Counted from the stretch's first letter, positions 54,550-63,651 are shown. The stretch is 64,000 nucleotides of DNA from Vibrio crassostreae (GCF_024347415.1 NZ_AP025476.1:1054001-1118000); one strand, 5' to 3'. Notes: generated from the sequence alone by a model not told the origin. Numbers and translations: made by a program.

Positions 54550-55575
54550 CTACTTTAACGTCGTTTTTCGTTCGATGAACTTCACTGGCACCATCAGCTT
54601 AACCAAGCTCGTGTCTTGTTCTTGAATTTGGCTAACGACAATTTTTACTGATTCACGAGCAAGACGTCTGAAGTCTTGTTTGAACGTCGTGAGTTGATAG
54701 TTCAACCACTGAGTCTGCGGGATATCATCAAAACCGACCACTTGTAGGTCTTCTGGAATTCGTAGATTGAACTCTAAGCGTGCCACATCCATTACCGCCA
54801 TCGCTAGATTGTCTGTCGCACAGAAAATCGCTTGAGGATGTGTGGGTTCTGAAAACAGGGTTCGAATGGTCTCTAGTGCATCAAGGTAGTCGTAGTCAGC
54901 TTCAATCACGCGAGCTTGCTTGCCTGTCAGATCTTCGAATTCAGAGCAAAAACCCGCTTCACGTTCGCCATTGGTGTAGGTAGGTACGTTACCCGTTAGG
55001 TAAACCGCAGATTTCGTTCCGACGCTATGAAAGTGCTGAGCCGCGACTTGACCTGCTGCGTAGTTATCACTTACTACATGGCTACTTTTGGTGCCTTCAA
55101 CCACACGAGCATACTGAACGATAGGGATGTCGAACTCTTCACACTCTTCATAAAGCGACTTGTTGAACGTCGCAGAGGCTGCAATTACGCCATCAACACG
55201 ATATTGGAAGATGTTAGGAATTGAGTGGTTGTCGTTACCGTCGACTTGCCACGGAATCAACACCGCAGAATACCCCTGTTTTTGTAACTCAGTAGAGATG
55301 AGTTGCAGCGTTTTCATGTGAATTGGGTAATCAGCATCAGGGAAGACCAAACCAATCAACTTAGATTCATTGGTGGTTAAGCTTCGAGCAAAGGCATTTG
55401 GGCGATAGTTGAGTGCTTTCGCCGCTTCGAATACTTTCTGCTTGGTCTTCTCAGACACCGAACTGCCCGGAACAAATACACGAGAAACGGTAGATTGAGA
55501 AACGCCAGCCAGTTTAGCGACATCTTTTGAAGTAACAGTTGGTTTTGACGCCGTGGAGTGTTTTGGTGAGTTCAT
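54550..55575 (-). CDS. LacI-family transcriptional regulator
   Basis: A 341-residue repressor. The helix-turn-helix is at residues 16-40 (TSKDVAKLAGVSQSTVSRVF) followed by the hinge helix KALNYRPNAFARSL, and a periplasmic-binding-like sensor domain (about 75-335). Its own operator candidate lies 45 bp before the start. Copies of that motif near the MFS and symporter genes suggest it coordinates the surrounding transport genes; the inducer, probably a sugar derivative, is unknown. Confidence 0.93.
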   Translation of the reverse strand: MNSPKHSTASKPTVTSKDVAKLAGVSQSTVSRVFVPGSSVSEKTKQKVFEAAKALNYRPNAFARSLTTNESKLIGLVFPDADYPIHMKTLQLISTELQKQGYSAVLIPWQVDGNDNHSIPNIFQYRVDGVIAASATFNKSLYEECEEFDIPIVQYARVVEGTKSSHVVSDNYAAGQVAAQHFHSVGTKSAVYLTGNVPTYTNGEREAGFCSEFEDLTGKQARVIEADYDYLDALETIRTLFSEPTHPQAIFCATDNLAMAVMDVARLEFNLRIPEDLQVVGFDDIPQTQWLNYQLTTFKQDFRRLARESVKIVVSQIQEQDTSLVKLMVPVKFIERKTTLK

Positions 55576-55619
55576 AGACCATGCTTGTGAGCCGAATTAA
55601 CAGCCTACAGAGTACCATA

Positions 55620-55636
55620 ATTAGGTACGTACTCAT
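55620..55636 (-). promoter_or_regulatory. LacI-family operator, copy A (upstream of lacI)
   Basis: Read on the minus strand the site is ATGAGTACGTACCTAAT, with a central CG as LacI-family operators have. It matches the copies at 59789-59805 and 59991-60007 at 12 invariant positions of 17 (TGAGT, CGTA, C, A, T). It lies 45 bp upstream of the regulator's start codon. Confidence 0.6.
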
Positions 55637-55742
55637 AAAGCAATAATAAGGAATGATATGAAAAATAAGGAATATTGATCATTCTGAATTAAATGTTGGG
55701 TATAACCCATTGCTTGTGTTGAATGAAAAGCGCACTTATAAA

Positions 55743-55768
55743 AAAGCTCTGCATAACAGCAGAGCTTT
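55743..55768. terminator. Rho-independent terminator
   Basis: AAAGCTCTGC and GCAGAGCTTT are perfect 10 bp inverted repeats around a 6 nt loop with A/T-rich flanks. On the minus strand it terminates the porin transcript, beyond the heptanucleotide repeat. Confidence 0.8.
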
Positions 55769-55823
55769 AGATTACGAATTGACTCATTAAATGAGTGACA
55801 TACCGCTAAGCCGCTGGCTACTT

Positions 55824-55879
55824 AAGCCATAAGCCATAAGCCATAAGCCATAAGCCATAAGCCATAAGCCATAAGCCAT
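55824..55879. repeat. Eight perfect tandem copies of the heptamer AAGCCAT
   Basis: The array runs without interruption over 56 bp, then decays into AAGCGGT and AAGCTAT. It lies 14 bp after the porin stop codon, between that gene and its terminator, so it is in the 3' untranslated part of the porin mRNA. The unit length of 7 means that copy-number change would not be coding. Confidence 0.9.
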
Positions 55880-55892
55880 AAGCGGTAAGCTA

Positions 55893-56987
55893 TTAGAAGT
55901 AGTAACGAATACCAGCCGCGAATTGGTCATCGCTGTTTTCGTATTTCACACCGTTGTATGAATCTTTACCGTTATCAAATTGGTATTCAGTCCACACCAA
56001 GAACTTGTTCTTCTTAAAGTGGTACTCAAGGCCTGGGATAATTAGCTGACGCTCGTAGCCATTAGCGTTGTCGTCTGTGTCTGTTAAGTAGTTAACGTTA
56101 AAGGTAGGACGCAGGCCGTTTTCAAAGTGGTAGTACGTGAAGAATTCAGCACCACGGTGGTCGTAGAACTCAGATTGGCTGGTGGTTTCCCAGTTTGAAC
56201 CTTGGCTGTAGGTGAAGCCGACAAATAGGCCATCATTGGTGTAGTTCACACCTAATAAACCGATGCGCTGTGTGTCGCCATCTTTGATGTTTTGAACTGT
56301 GCTATCCACATCATCGAACTCATTCTGATGGTATGCCAAACCAACAGTTAAGCCATCCATAACAGTGTATAGCGTTGACGCGCCCATACCGTTTTTCAGC
56401 GTGACAGTGTCTGAATTCGTTTGGTTGAATCTTGTAGATACCGCTACATCTTCACGAGTTGTCTGATAAGTGAAGCCGTATTTCCAGTTGTCGTTGATGC
56501 TGTTGCGGTAAGTGATGGAGTTTTCTGCACGGCCTGTGCCTGATGAAATACCCCAGTCAGACAGGTTGTAGTAGCCTGAACCACGTGAACCAAATACACG
56601 ACCCATATCGGTGAACCAAGCCACATCGTAGAAGGTAGACCACTGTTTAGTACCCGCCGCAATCTTGCCGTATTTGTCGTGCTCTACGCCAGCGTATAGA
56701 AGTCGGTCGTAAATATTGTCGCCGTTAGCACCTGAGTTGTAACCCCATTCGGCATGGCCAAAGCCAGTCCAATCGTTGTCTAAGCCCATTTGACCTTTAA
56801 GGCCGAAACGAGAACTACCACTGTTCCATTCGCCGTTATGGTCGCCACCTTTGTCTTGGTAACGAACGTCAAAACGGCCATCTAAAGCAAGGCTATCGCC
56901 CGCGTCATTGGTAAAAGTATGTGCAGCAAAAGCAGAACCCGAAGTAAGTGCTGTCAGGATCACTGCTGAAAGAATCGACTTTTTCAT
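55893..56987 (-). CDS. General porin, OmpU/OmpC type
   Basis: A 364-residue trimeric outer-membrane porin. Signal peptide 1-21 (MKKSILSAVILTALTSGSAF, then AA). Mature strands are acidic and Gly/Tyr/Asn-rich; a PEFGG-like loop is not evident but YAGVEHDKYGKIAAGTKQW is a typical barrel segment. It ends with the usual Phe (GIRYYF). It is third in line after the MFS and SnoaL-like genes on the same strand, separated by 200 bp with hairpins, so it is probably expressed on its own and also with them. Confidence 0.9.
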   Translation of the reverse strand: MKKSILSAVILTALTSGSAFAAHTFTNDAGDSLALDGRFDVRYQDKGGDHNGEWNSGSSRFGLKGQMGLDNDWTGFGHAEWGYNSGANGDNIYDRLLYAGVEHDKYGKIAAGTKQWSTFYDVAWFTDMGRVFGSRGSGYYNLSDWGISSGTGRAENSITYRNSINDNWKYGFTYQTTREDVAVSTRFNQTNSDTVTLKNGMGASTLYTVMDGLTVGLAYHQNEFDDVDSTVQNIKDGDTQRIGLLGVNYTNDGLFVGFTYSQGSNWETTSQSEFYDHRGAEFFTYYHFENGLRPTFNVNYLTDTDDNANGYERQLIIPGLEYHFKKNKFLVWTEYQFDNGKDSYNGVKYENSDDQFAAGIRYYF

Positions 56988-57110
56988 TGTTATACTCTTT
57001 ATTCAGGCCGTAGAAAGCCGCCGTGCTTTCAAGCCCGTTATATTAGTAATGGTTTGGCAGGGTGTGCCCATCCGTGAGGCACAAGGTTGGTTATCTTGAG
57101 TGGAGCAAGT

Positions 57111-57175
57111 TGCCGAGGGCGAGAAGGAGCCCTCGGCAGTCATGCCTGCCTAGCGTAGGTAAGGACTAGGTAGGC
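57111..57175. other. Two adjacent hairpins between the SnoaL-like gene and the porin gene
   Basis: The first has perfect 10 bp arms TGCCGAGGGC and GCCCTCGGCA around an 8 nt loop (57111-57138). The second has GCCTGCCTAG and CTAGGTAGGC (one mismatch position pairs G-T) at 57144-57175. Neither is followed by a T-run on the coding strand, so they look like mRNA-stabilising or processing structures rather than simple terminators. Confidence 0.55.
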
Positions 57176-57187
57176 AATAGGACATGG

Positions 57188-58204
57188 TTACAGAGTTGGA
57201 TTCATGATAGATGAAGTACGCTCGAACACGTCTAGACCTTGCTGTTGTAGCCAGTAAGGAAGGTCGATAAGAACCCAGTTCTCAGATAGCTTGTCACCGT
57301 CACGGTAGTACACGTCAACTACTTGCATGTTTGCACGTACTTCACCGCCAGTCATACCTAGGAAGCCGCCTGTTGGTGTGTTTGATAGGTTTGGCCAACC
57401 GAAGAAACAAGAGAAGTTACCTTCAGCGAAACGACAAACGTGGCCGTTGAACTTCTTGTCTTTCAGGTTGTTACGGAAAGGAAGTTGGTGCTGTTGTTGG
57501 TAACGAGGAATCGTGTAAGACGCGCCGATACCACAAGGGCCGTACCAAATCATGTCTTTTGACCAGCTCTTCGCGAGTACTTCTGGTGGGCAACCCATTG
57601 CGCCGCTGTCGTTAAGAGCAGAAAGGTCATCAACCATTTTGTTTACTAGAGCAAGTGTCGCAACGCCTTCTTCTGGAGCCGCATCTTCAAACAGCAGACC
57701 ATCGTGGTTACGTGGACCAGGGTAAACGAAGTGCTTACCAGTTGATGGTGGAAGTGGGTAGCAACCCGCTTGATCCATCATGCCTAGTAGATCTAGGAAC
57801 AGGCCAGTCTTAGTGATTTTGCCATCAACAACACAGTTAAATTCTGCGTAGCGAACGTTCATGATCTTGCCAGTAGGGCGCATGCCTAGGTATTCAGCGT
57901 CGAATAGACCCATGAAGTGACCCATGCTCATTACCCAAATTTCGTCTGGGTTAACTTCGTTGTTACCGCCGATGAAGATGTCTTGACGACGCTGCATGCG
58001 AGTCATCGACTTCATCATTGGAGCCCAGAAAACGTCAGCTGCCGCTTGAGCGCCTTCTTGCTCACGGAATGGGTAAACGCCGCGCCACAAGTAATCTTCA
58101 GAAGTGTGTGCTTTTAAAACTTCAGCAACGTTCTCGTGAGTTGCGTTTTCCATTGCATCAAAGTATTCGCGAACAATGCGTTTAGCTTCTTGATATTTAG
58201 ACAT
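57188..58204 (-). CDS. SnoaL-like (nuclear transport factor 2 fold) protein with two domains
   Basis: A 338-residue soluble protein of duplicated SnoaL-like type: the first domain about 5-155 (IVREYFDAMENATHENVAEVL and HFMGLFDAEYLGMRPTGK) and the second about 190-330. Related proteins are ester cyclases and hydratases with small aromatic or lipid substrates, none defined for this group. Its position between the MFS transporter and the porin, under the same LacI-family motif, suggests a catabolic or binding step for the imported compound. There is no signal peptide. Confidence 0.85.
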   Translation of the reverse strand: MSKYQEAKRIVREYFDAMENATHENVAEVLKAHTSEDYLWRGVYPFREQEGAQAAADVFWAPMMKSMTRMQRRQDIFIGGNNEVNPDEIWVMSMGHFMGLFDAEYLGMRPTGKIMNVRYAEFNCVVDGKITKTGLFLDLLGMMDQAGCYPLPPSTGKHFVYPGPRNHDGLLFEDAAPEEGVATLALVNKMVDDLSALNDSGAMGCPPEVLAKSWSKDMIWYGPCGIGASYTIPRYQQQHQLPFRNNLKDKKFNGHVCRFAEGNFSCFFGWPNLSNTPTGGFLGMTGGEVRANMQVVDVYYRDGDKLSENWVLIDLPYWLQQQGLDVFERTSSIMNPTL

Positions 58205-58347
58205 AATTCATTCTCTTTTTGTTGTCGAGTCAACATTCGGAACAGGACTCGATTTGGATTTTGTTACCGGCTGACTACTCAGCCGGATTGATGTTTGTTT
58301 CGTGTCTTTAAAGGCGTTCAACTTTTTGAGGTTTCAACTAAACGGGA

Positions 58348-59643
58348 TTAAGCTTTTGCTGTTTCCGCTTTTTTGCTCTTGTCGAAGATGCCGCCTTTCA
58401 ATGTCTCTGGTAGTGATAGCCACAGTAGACCAGCCACAATCCATACGATTGGTGAGCCCCACATTGCAGTCGCAAGGTCGCTGCGCTCTTGAATGAATAC
58501 CAACACCATTGGTGCCCACATGCCGATGATACGACCACCGTGGAACAGTGCTGCACCGAAGCTACGTAGGTGAGCTGGGAACAATTCAGAGAAGTAACCA
58601 CCCCATACCGCAGAAGCAGACAGACCGAAGTTGTAAATAAGACCTAGGATAGCCAGCATGTTTAGGCTGCCGATCATCACGTCGCTTGGTGCGACAAAGA
58701 ATACTGAAGCCATAACACCCGCAAGGATGAAACCAAACGCGTTCACTTTACGGCCGTATTTATCGGCGATTGCACCCCATACCCAAGCACCGAATAGAGA
58801 ACCGAATGCCGAGATAGAGAAGATGATGCCGATGGTCGCACCGTCGAATTGGCGAACATCTTTTAGGTACGTTGTCACGAAGCCAGAGAAGAATTGGTAG
58901 CCGTAGAAGTTAAGGCCAGCCAGTAATAGACAAGTGATCGTTAGCTTGCGGTAAGGCGCGCTTAGCATTTCACCCCAAGAGCCTTTCTTCGCTGGTGCGT
59001 TAGATGCTTCAGCCGCGGCTTGATCTTCTTCACCGTAGGCGATCACTTTCTTGTCGCTAGGCAGGATGAAGATCATCAGTGCAGCAGCAACTAGAGGAGG
59101 AATACCACCCACCCACATTAGGCTCTGCCAAGGTGCGTCGATGCTAGAAATGAACGCTGCGTACGCACCCATTGCCATTAGCGCAACAGAGAACATAGAA
59201 GAAGCGAATGCCGTCAACTTACCGCGAACCGTTGGTGTAAATAGGCCGATCATCAGGCTTACTGCTACTGTGAAGTAACCACCCAAAGAAATACCGATGA
59301 TGAAACGCATCGCTGCCCACATCGCGTAGTCGGTAAACATCATGTTGATGATGGTTGCGCCACCGTTTAGTGCAGTGATGACAATAAGAGTCGATTTCTT
59401 ACCAAAGTTTGATGCCACCCATGCACAGCTTAGGGCACCAATAAGTGCGCCAACCGACTGCCATGTATAGAACTGAGCGGTATCCGCCAAGTTAATACCA
59501 TCATACGCATCAACGATGTATGGGCGTACGTAGTCAATAATTACAAAGTTATAACAATAGAAAAAGTAGCCCACTAGAATTGCAAGATAAGCAGCTACCC
59601 TTTGAATCATAGGAACTTCGCTCATGTGTTTTTTAGTAGTCAT
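58348..59643 (-). CDS. MFS-family transporter
   Basis: A 431-residue inner-membrane protein with 12 hydrophobic segments, of the sugar-acid/anion-symporter group (AEC or MHS-like). The cytosolic signature SNFGKKSTLIVI after helix 2 and its counterpart DKYGRKVNAFGF in the second half are clear. It is 143 bp from the SnoaL-like gene. The intergenic space to the symporter gene holds operator copy B. The substrate is probably an organic acid or sugar derivative. Confidence 0.9.
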   Translation of the reverse strand: MTTKKHMSEVPMIQRVAAYLAILVGYFFYCYNFVIIDYVRPYIVDAYDGINLADTAQFYTWQSVGALIGALSCAWVASNFGKKSTLIVITALNGGATIINMMFTDYAMWAAMRFIIGISLGGYFTVAVSLMIGLFTPTVRGKLTAFASSMFSVALMAMGAYAAFISSIDAPWQSLMWVGGIPPLVAAALMIFILPSDKKVIAYGEEDQAAAEASNAPAKKGSWGEMLSAPYRKLTITCLLLAGLNFYGYQFFSGFVTTYLKDVRQFDGATIGIIFSISAFGSLFGAWVWGAIADKYGRKVNAFGFILAGVMASVFFVAPSDVMIGSLNMLAILGLIYNFGLSASAVWGGYFSELFPAHLRSFGAALFHGGRIIGMWAPMVLVFIQERSDLATAMWGSPIVWIVAGLLWLSLPETLKGGIFDKSKKAETAKA

Positions 59644-59991
59644 GACCGATAAACCTTTATTTTATATAGGGTGGTTTTAGTTTTGATTATTGTGCAGTGG
59701 TTATTGATATTCACCACACCGTCTTCGTTTCGGGAGAGATAATAGAGTTTTTGTGGTTATTAGATCCGTGATCAAAGTCAATTTTAAAATGAGTGCGTAC
59801 CCATTTTGTGTATTTTAGTGATCTGGATCCCGTTAGATCGTGTGTTTGGGCTTTTTGGGGCGTTTTGAGCGTTTATTCGTCTATATTAGTGACAATACTC
59901 ACACTTACTGTGGGTTTTTGAGGGAAAATATCCAATTTTGAGTAATATGGGCGGCGAATGATTAGAAGAATACAATAAACGGAATCTAAAA
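59644..59991. other. 348 bp divergent intergenic region (MFS / symporter)
   Basis: Holds both promoters for the divergent MFS and sodium-symporter genes. It contains LacI-family operator copy B at 59789-59805. Around 59765-59785 CGTGATCAAAGTCA resembles a degraded CRP site. Copy C overlaps the symporter start. No gene is seen. Confidence 0.6.
59789..59805 (+). promoter_or_regulatory. LacI-family operator, copy B
   Basis: ATGAGTGCGTACCCATT, a match to copy A upstream of lacI at 13 of 17 positions and to copy C at 14. It lies 146 bp before the MFS start and 187 bp before the symporter start, in their shared intergenic region. Confidence 0.6.
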
Positions 59992-60007
59992 ATGGTTACG
60001 TACTCAA
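59991..60007 (-). promoter_or_regulatory. LacI-family operator, copy C, over the symporter start codon
   Basis: Read on the minus strand it is TTGAGTACGTAACCATT, the third copy of the motif found before lacI and before the MFS gene. It covers the start codon and first codons of the sodium-symporter gene, where a bound repressor would block transcription elongation. That a coding stretch keeps so close a match favours selection, but chance cannot be excluded. Confidence 0.45.
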
Positions 60008-61533
60008 GTTTTGTGGTTATTGCTCTTTATGTGTTAACTACTTTATTTATCAGCTACTTAGTGAATAAGCGCTATAGCGTTGGTGGCGACTTTTCGACTG
60101 GTGGAAAACAATTTGGTTGGTTTACGGCGGGTGTGTCGATTCTTGCAACCTACATCAGTGCGATGACGTTCGTGGGTATGCCGGGCTGGGTTTATAGCTC
60201 AGGCATGGAAGCGATGAGCGTTCATCTGAATTACCCAATAGTGATCTTTTTCGCTGTGGTTTTCTTTGTTCCAGTGTTTTACAAACTTGGCCTGACCTCG
60301 ATTTACGAATACCTAGAGCACCGCTTTGGCGTTGTTGCTCGCACGATCAATTCCATCGTGTTTATTGTGGTTCAGTGTATTTCGGCAGGGGTGATTTTGT
60401 ATGCGGTGGCATTGATCTTGGTGCAAGTGCTACCAGTGAGTATCTCTGAGGCGATCATCTACATCAGCCTGTTTACCGCCTTGTATACCTATGCGGGGGG
60501 CATCTCAACTGTCATATGGACAGATATGCTGCAGTCGGCAGTATTGATTATTGGCAGTATCGCGATCTTTGGTTTATTGCTCATGAAGATCGATGCGGGG
60601 GAGGTGTTGTCTCCTGAGCATCTGAATATCATCAATCTAGATTTTGATCTTGGCGTCGACACCACATTGTGGGCGGGTGTTGTGGCGGTGAGCTTTTTAC
60701 ACCTGAGCGTATATGGCACTAACCAACTGATTATTCAAAGAACACTGGCGACAAAAAACGTTCAGACAGCGCAAAAATCGATGCTGCTTTGTGGTTACGG
60801 CGCGTTCTTCATCTACCTGTTTTTTGCTGTTATGGGCGTTTTGCTAAGCGTCTTCTATCAAGACTCCAGCTTTGAGAACAGTAATGAAGTGATTCTCGAC
60901 TTCGTGTTCAACCACACTAACCCAATCATCGTTGGTTTGGTGATCTCAGCACTGTCGGCAGCGGCGATGTCGACGCTGGATTCCACTTATAACTCTATGG
61001 CGACCGTGGCAACGTTCGATTTTTATAAGCGCTTTTTCCGTAAATCAGCCTCCGATGCGCATTACGAATCGGTGGCAAGAAAAATGAGCCTAGTTGCTGC
61101 TGCTTCGGTTGTTGTGCCTGCTTTACTGGCGGTCTCTAATGAATCAGTGCTTAAAACTATTGCCAGCCTAACTTCAATTTTTGTCGGTATTCGCCTTGGC
61201 TCTTTCATCCTTGGTTTGTTCTTCAAGCAAGCGAATGAAAAAGGCGTTATAGCGGGCAGTATCGGCAGTGTCGTAGTGGTATTTATTGCCAAATACAGTG
61301 GCATCTCTTGGCCTTGGTTTGCCTTAATTGGCACGGTTGTTTTCTTAGTGTTAGGTGTTGTTGTGAGCCGTTTCTGGGGAGAGGTGACACAGCAACAACA
61401 CGAATTTATTGCCAAGCAAAAGCACTTGTTCGCTAAGCCGACCGCGAGTCATTACGGCTTGTTGGTCTTTGCGGTTGTGACGATTGCTGCTTGTACTGTT
61501 ATCCCTGATTGGCTTTATGCCGCTCTTTCTTAA
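59992..61533 (+). CDS. Sodium/solute symporter (SSS family)
   Basis: A 513-residue inner-membrane protein of the SSS family with about 13 hydrophobic segments; the core SFSTGGKQFGWFTAGVSILATYISAMTF (residues 28-60) and the GAAMSTLDSTYNSMATV-type segment near 325-340 are family-typical. The L-serine dehydratase gene starts 26 bp after its stop, suggesting uptake of serine or of a compound that yields it. Operator copy C lies over its start. Confidence 0.88.
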   Translation: MVTYSSFVVIALYVLTTLFISYLVNKRYSVGGDFSTGGKQFGWFTAGVSILATYISAMTFVGMPGWVYSSGMEAMSVHLNYPIVIFFAVVFFVPVFYKLGLTSIYEYLEHRFGVVARTINSIVFIVVQCISAGVILYAVALILVQVLPVSISEAIIYISLFTALYTYAGGISTVIWTDMLQSAVLIIGSIAIFGLLLMKIDAGEVLSPEHLNIINLDFDLGVDTTLWAGVVAVSFLHLSVYGTNQLIIQRTLATKNVQTAQKSMLLCGYGAFFIYLFFAVMGVLLSVFYQDSSFENSNEVILDFVFNHTNPIIVGLVISALSAAAMSTLDSTYNSMATVATFDFYKRFFRKSASDAHYESVARKMSLVAAASVVVPALLAVSNESVLKTIASLTSIFVGIRLGSFILGLFFKQANEKGVIAGSIGSVVVVFIAKYSGISWPWFALIGTVVFLVLGVVVSRFWGEVTQQQHEFIAKQKHLFAKPTASHYGLLVFAVVTIAACTVIPDWLYAALS

Positions 61534-61559
61534 TTGACCGATTCTCTACTGGTATATCT

Positions 61560-62930
61560 ATGTTATCGATCTTTGATATCTACAAAATTGGTGTGGGGCC
61601 GTCGAGCTCACACACTAACGGCCCAATGATTGCGGGTTTCCACTTCACACAATTAATCGCAGACAGAATCACAGAGGTGGTGCGTGTTCAGGTCGATCTT
61701 TATGGTTCGTTATCGTTAACCGGAATAGGTCACCACACCGATAGAGCAACCATCTTGGGTTTGCTTGGCAATAAGCCAGACACGATTAAGATCACCAGTG
61801 CTAATGAAGCGATGCGACGCGCTATCGACAGTGGTGAAATGCAATTGAGTGGCAGCCACGCGATTGGCTTTAACTACCAAACCGACATGCTTTTTCACGA
61901 AGACAATCTGCCTCTGCATGAAAACGGCATGATGATTACCGCGTTTGATCAAGCTGGAAATGCGATTATCGATGAAACCTACTACTCGATTGGTGGTGGT
62001 TTTATTGCAACCGCGGATGAGCTGAAAAACGGTACCAAAACTGAATCGGTTGAGGTGACTTATCCTTTTAAGAACGCCGATGAAATGCTGAAACAAGCTG
62101 AAGACAACGGCATGAGCCTAGGTGGAATGATTCTGAAAAATGAGTCGGCCTTCCAAGATTCGGATGCGATTGCAGAAAAGGCAGACCAGATCTGGCGCGT
62201 GATGTCGCGTTGTATGGTGCGTGGCTTTGAGACTGAAGGTATTCTTGATGGCGGTTTGAACGTCACTCGCCGTGCGCCAAACTTATTGAAAAAGCTAGAA
62301 GCGAATGCAGCCGTTGAAAACGATCCAATGGAAATCATGGATTGGATTAACTTGTTTGCCTTTGCCGTCAGTGAAGAAAACGCGGCTGGTGGCCAAGTGG
62401 TGACGTCACCAACCAATGGTGCTGCGGGTGTGATTCCTGCGGTATTGATGTATTACCATCGCTTTATTAAAGAGTTGGATACCAAGCAACTCAAAGACTT
62501 TTTAGCGGTGTCGGGTGCGATTGGTATTTTGTACAAAACCAACGCTTCGATTTCAGGTGCCGAAGTAGGGTGCCAAGGTGAAGTCGGTGTGTCATCTTCT
62601 ATGGCGGCTGCAGGTTTAACGGCGCTGCGTGGTGGTAGTAATGAGCAGATTTGTATTGCCGCAGAGATTGCAATGGAGCATTCACTCGGTATGACATGTG
62701 ACCCAATTGGTGGCTTAGTACAAGTACCGTGTATTGAACGAAATGCGATGGGTGCGATGAAGGCGATTAATGCGTCTCGCATGGCATTGAAACGCAATAG
62801 CAAATCTTTGATCTCGTTGGATAAGGTCATCGCGACCATGTACCAAACGGGTAAAGACATGAATAAGAAGTATCGCGAAACGTCTTTGGGAGGCTTAGCG
62901 CTGATTCATTTAGCTCACCCTTGTGAATAG
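61560..62930 (+). CDS. sdaA: L-serine dehydratase, single-chain (iron-sulfur)
   Basis: Converts L-serine to pyruvate and ammonia using a [4Fe-4S] cluster. The ATG at 61560 is chosen because it starts directly with MLSIFDIYKIGVGPSSSHT, the family N-terminus; an upstream TTG would overlap the symporter gene. The 456-residue length equals that of the Escherichia coli SdaA/SdaB enzymes. Cluster cysteines occur in EVGCQGEVG and MTCDPIGGLVQVPCIERNA. It is likely an operon with the symporter. A terminator follows at 62962. Confidence 0.95.
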   Translation: MLSIFDIYKIGVGPSSSHTNGPMIAGFHFTQLIADRITEVVRVQVDLYGSLSLTGIGHHTDRATILGLLGNKPDTIKITSANEAMRRAIDSGEMQLSGSHAIGFNYQTDMLFHEDNLPLHENGMMITAFDQAGNAIIDETYYSIGGGFIATADELKNGTKTESVEVTYPFKNADEMLKQAEDNGMSLGGMILKNESAFQDSDAIAEKADQIWRVMSRCMVRGFETEGILDGGLNVTRRAPNLLKKLEANAAVENDPMEIMDWINLFAFAVSEENAAGGQVVTSPTNGAAGVIPAVLMYYHRFIKELDTKQLKDFLAVSGAIGILYKTNASISGAEVGCQGEVGVSSSMAAAGLTALRGGSNEQICIAAEIAMEHSLGMTCDPIGGLVQVPCIERNAMGAMKAINASRMALKRNSKSLISLDKVIATMYQTGKDMNKKYRETSLGGLALIHLAHPCE

Positions 62931-62961
62931 AAAGCGTAATTAAACGAGATTCGTTTCAAAC

Positions 62962-63006
62962 AAAGCCCAGCCCCTAAGTTATAGAAACCTAGGGTGTTGG
63001 GCTTTT
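62962..63006 (+). terminator. Rho-independent terminator
   Basis: AAAGCCCA and TGGGCTTT enclose an inner CCTAAG/CCTAGG segment and are followed by a T-run, 32 bp after sdaA. A long loop makes it weaker than the other terminators. Confidence 0.7.
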
Positions 63007-63043
63007 GTTTTGCTGAAAGAAAAGGGCTGTCAGGAGAAGTGAA

Positions 63044-63529
63044 CTAGTCTTCAAGAGGGAGTTGATAACTGTTTTTCAGTTCTTTCACTGAGATGTTGGA
63101 TTGAATCGCGCTCACGCCTTTTACTCTTCTTATTGAGCTAATACGCTCAAAGTACTCTTCTAAATCTTTTGCTAACACTTGCACCATGTAGTCGGCACCG
63201 CCTGCAATACAGTGACACATCGGAATCCAATCGGTAACGGCAACAAACTCTTCGAACGGTTCTGTGTTTTCAACTTCGTGGTTACCCAAGGTCACAAGAG
63301 TAAAGCCTGCTACATGAAAACCCAGCTTTTTGCGGTTTAGCTTCGCTGCGTAACCATCGATATAACCCGTCTCTTCCATGCGTTTCCAACGGCGCCAGCA
63401 TGGGGTTTCGCTGAGGTTTACCTTCTCGGCAAGTTTACTGTTGCTCATGCGCCCGTCTTGTTGGATATGTCCTAAGATGGCGATATCTGTGTCATCTAAC
63501 ACTTCTTTGGTGGATTCTTTCTGTTTCAT
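63044..63529 (-). CDS. Lrp/AsnC-family transcriptional regulator
   Basis: A 161-residue regulator. The N-terminal helix-turn-helix (about 15-62, ILGHIQQDGRMSNSKLAEKVNLSETPCWRRWKRMEETGYI) is followed by the RAM ligand domain (about 75-150, with GGADYMVQVLAKDLEEY). It is divergent from the LysE-type exporter at 63652 and could control it in response to an amino acid, a common Lrp-type arrangement. Confidence 0.92.
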   Translation of the reverse strand: MKQKESTKEVLDDTDIAILGHIQQDGRMSNSKLAEKVNLSETPCWRRWKRMEETGYIDGYAAKLNRKKLGFHVAGFTLVTLGNHEVENTEPFEEFVAVTDWIPMCHCIAGGADYMVQVLAKDLEEYFERISSIRRVKGVSAIQSNISVKELKNSYQLPLED

Positions 63530-63651
63530 GGCTATTTTTGAAAAGTCTTGCTCAAATTTGGGTTAATATTAGCCTATATAGCAATTTAATTCCTAGTCGA
63601 ATCTGTAAACTCTCTCCCTATAAATACTTTACTTATTAGGAGTGAGAGGAA

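Noticed and set aside
55824..55879. Heptanucleotide array as a CRISPR-like array
   Set aside because: Units are directly adjacent with no spacers and only 7 bp long; it is a simple tandem repeat.
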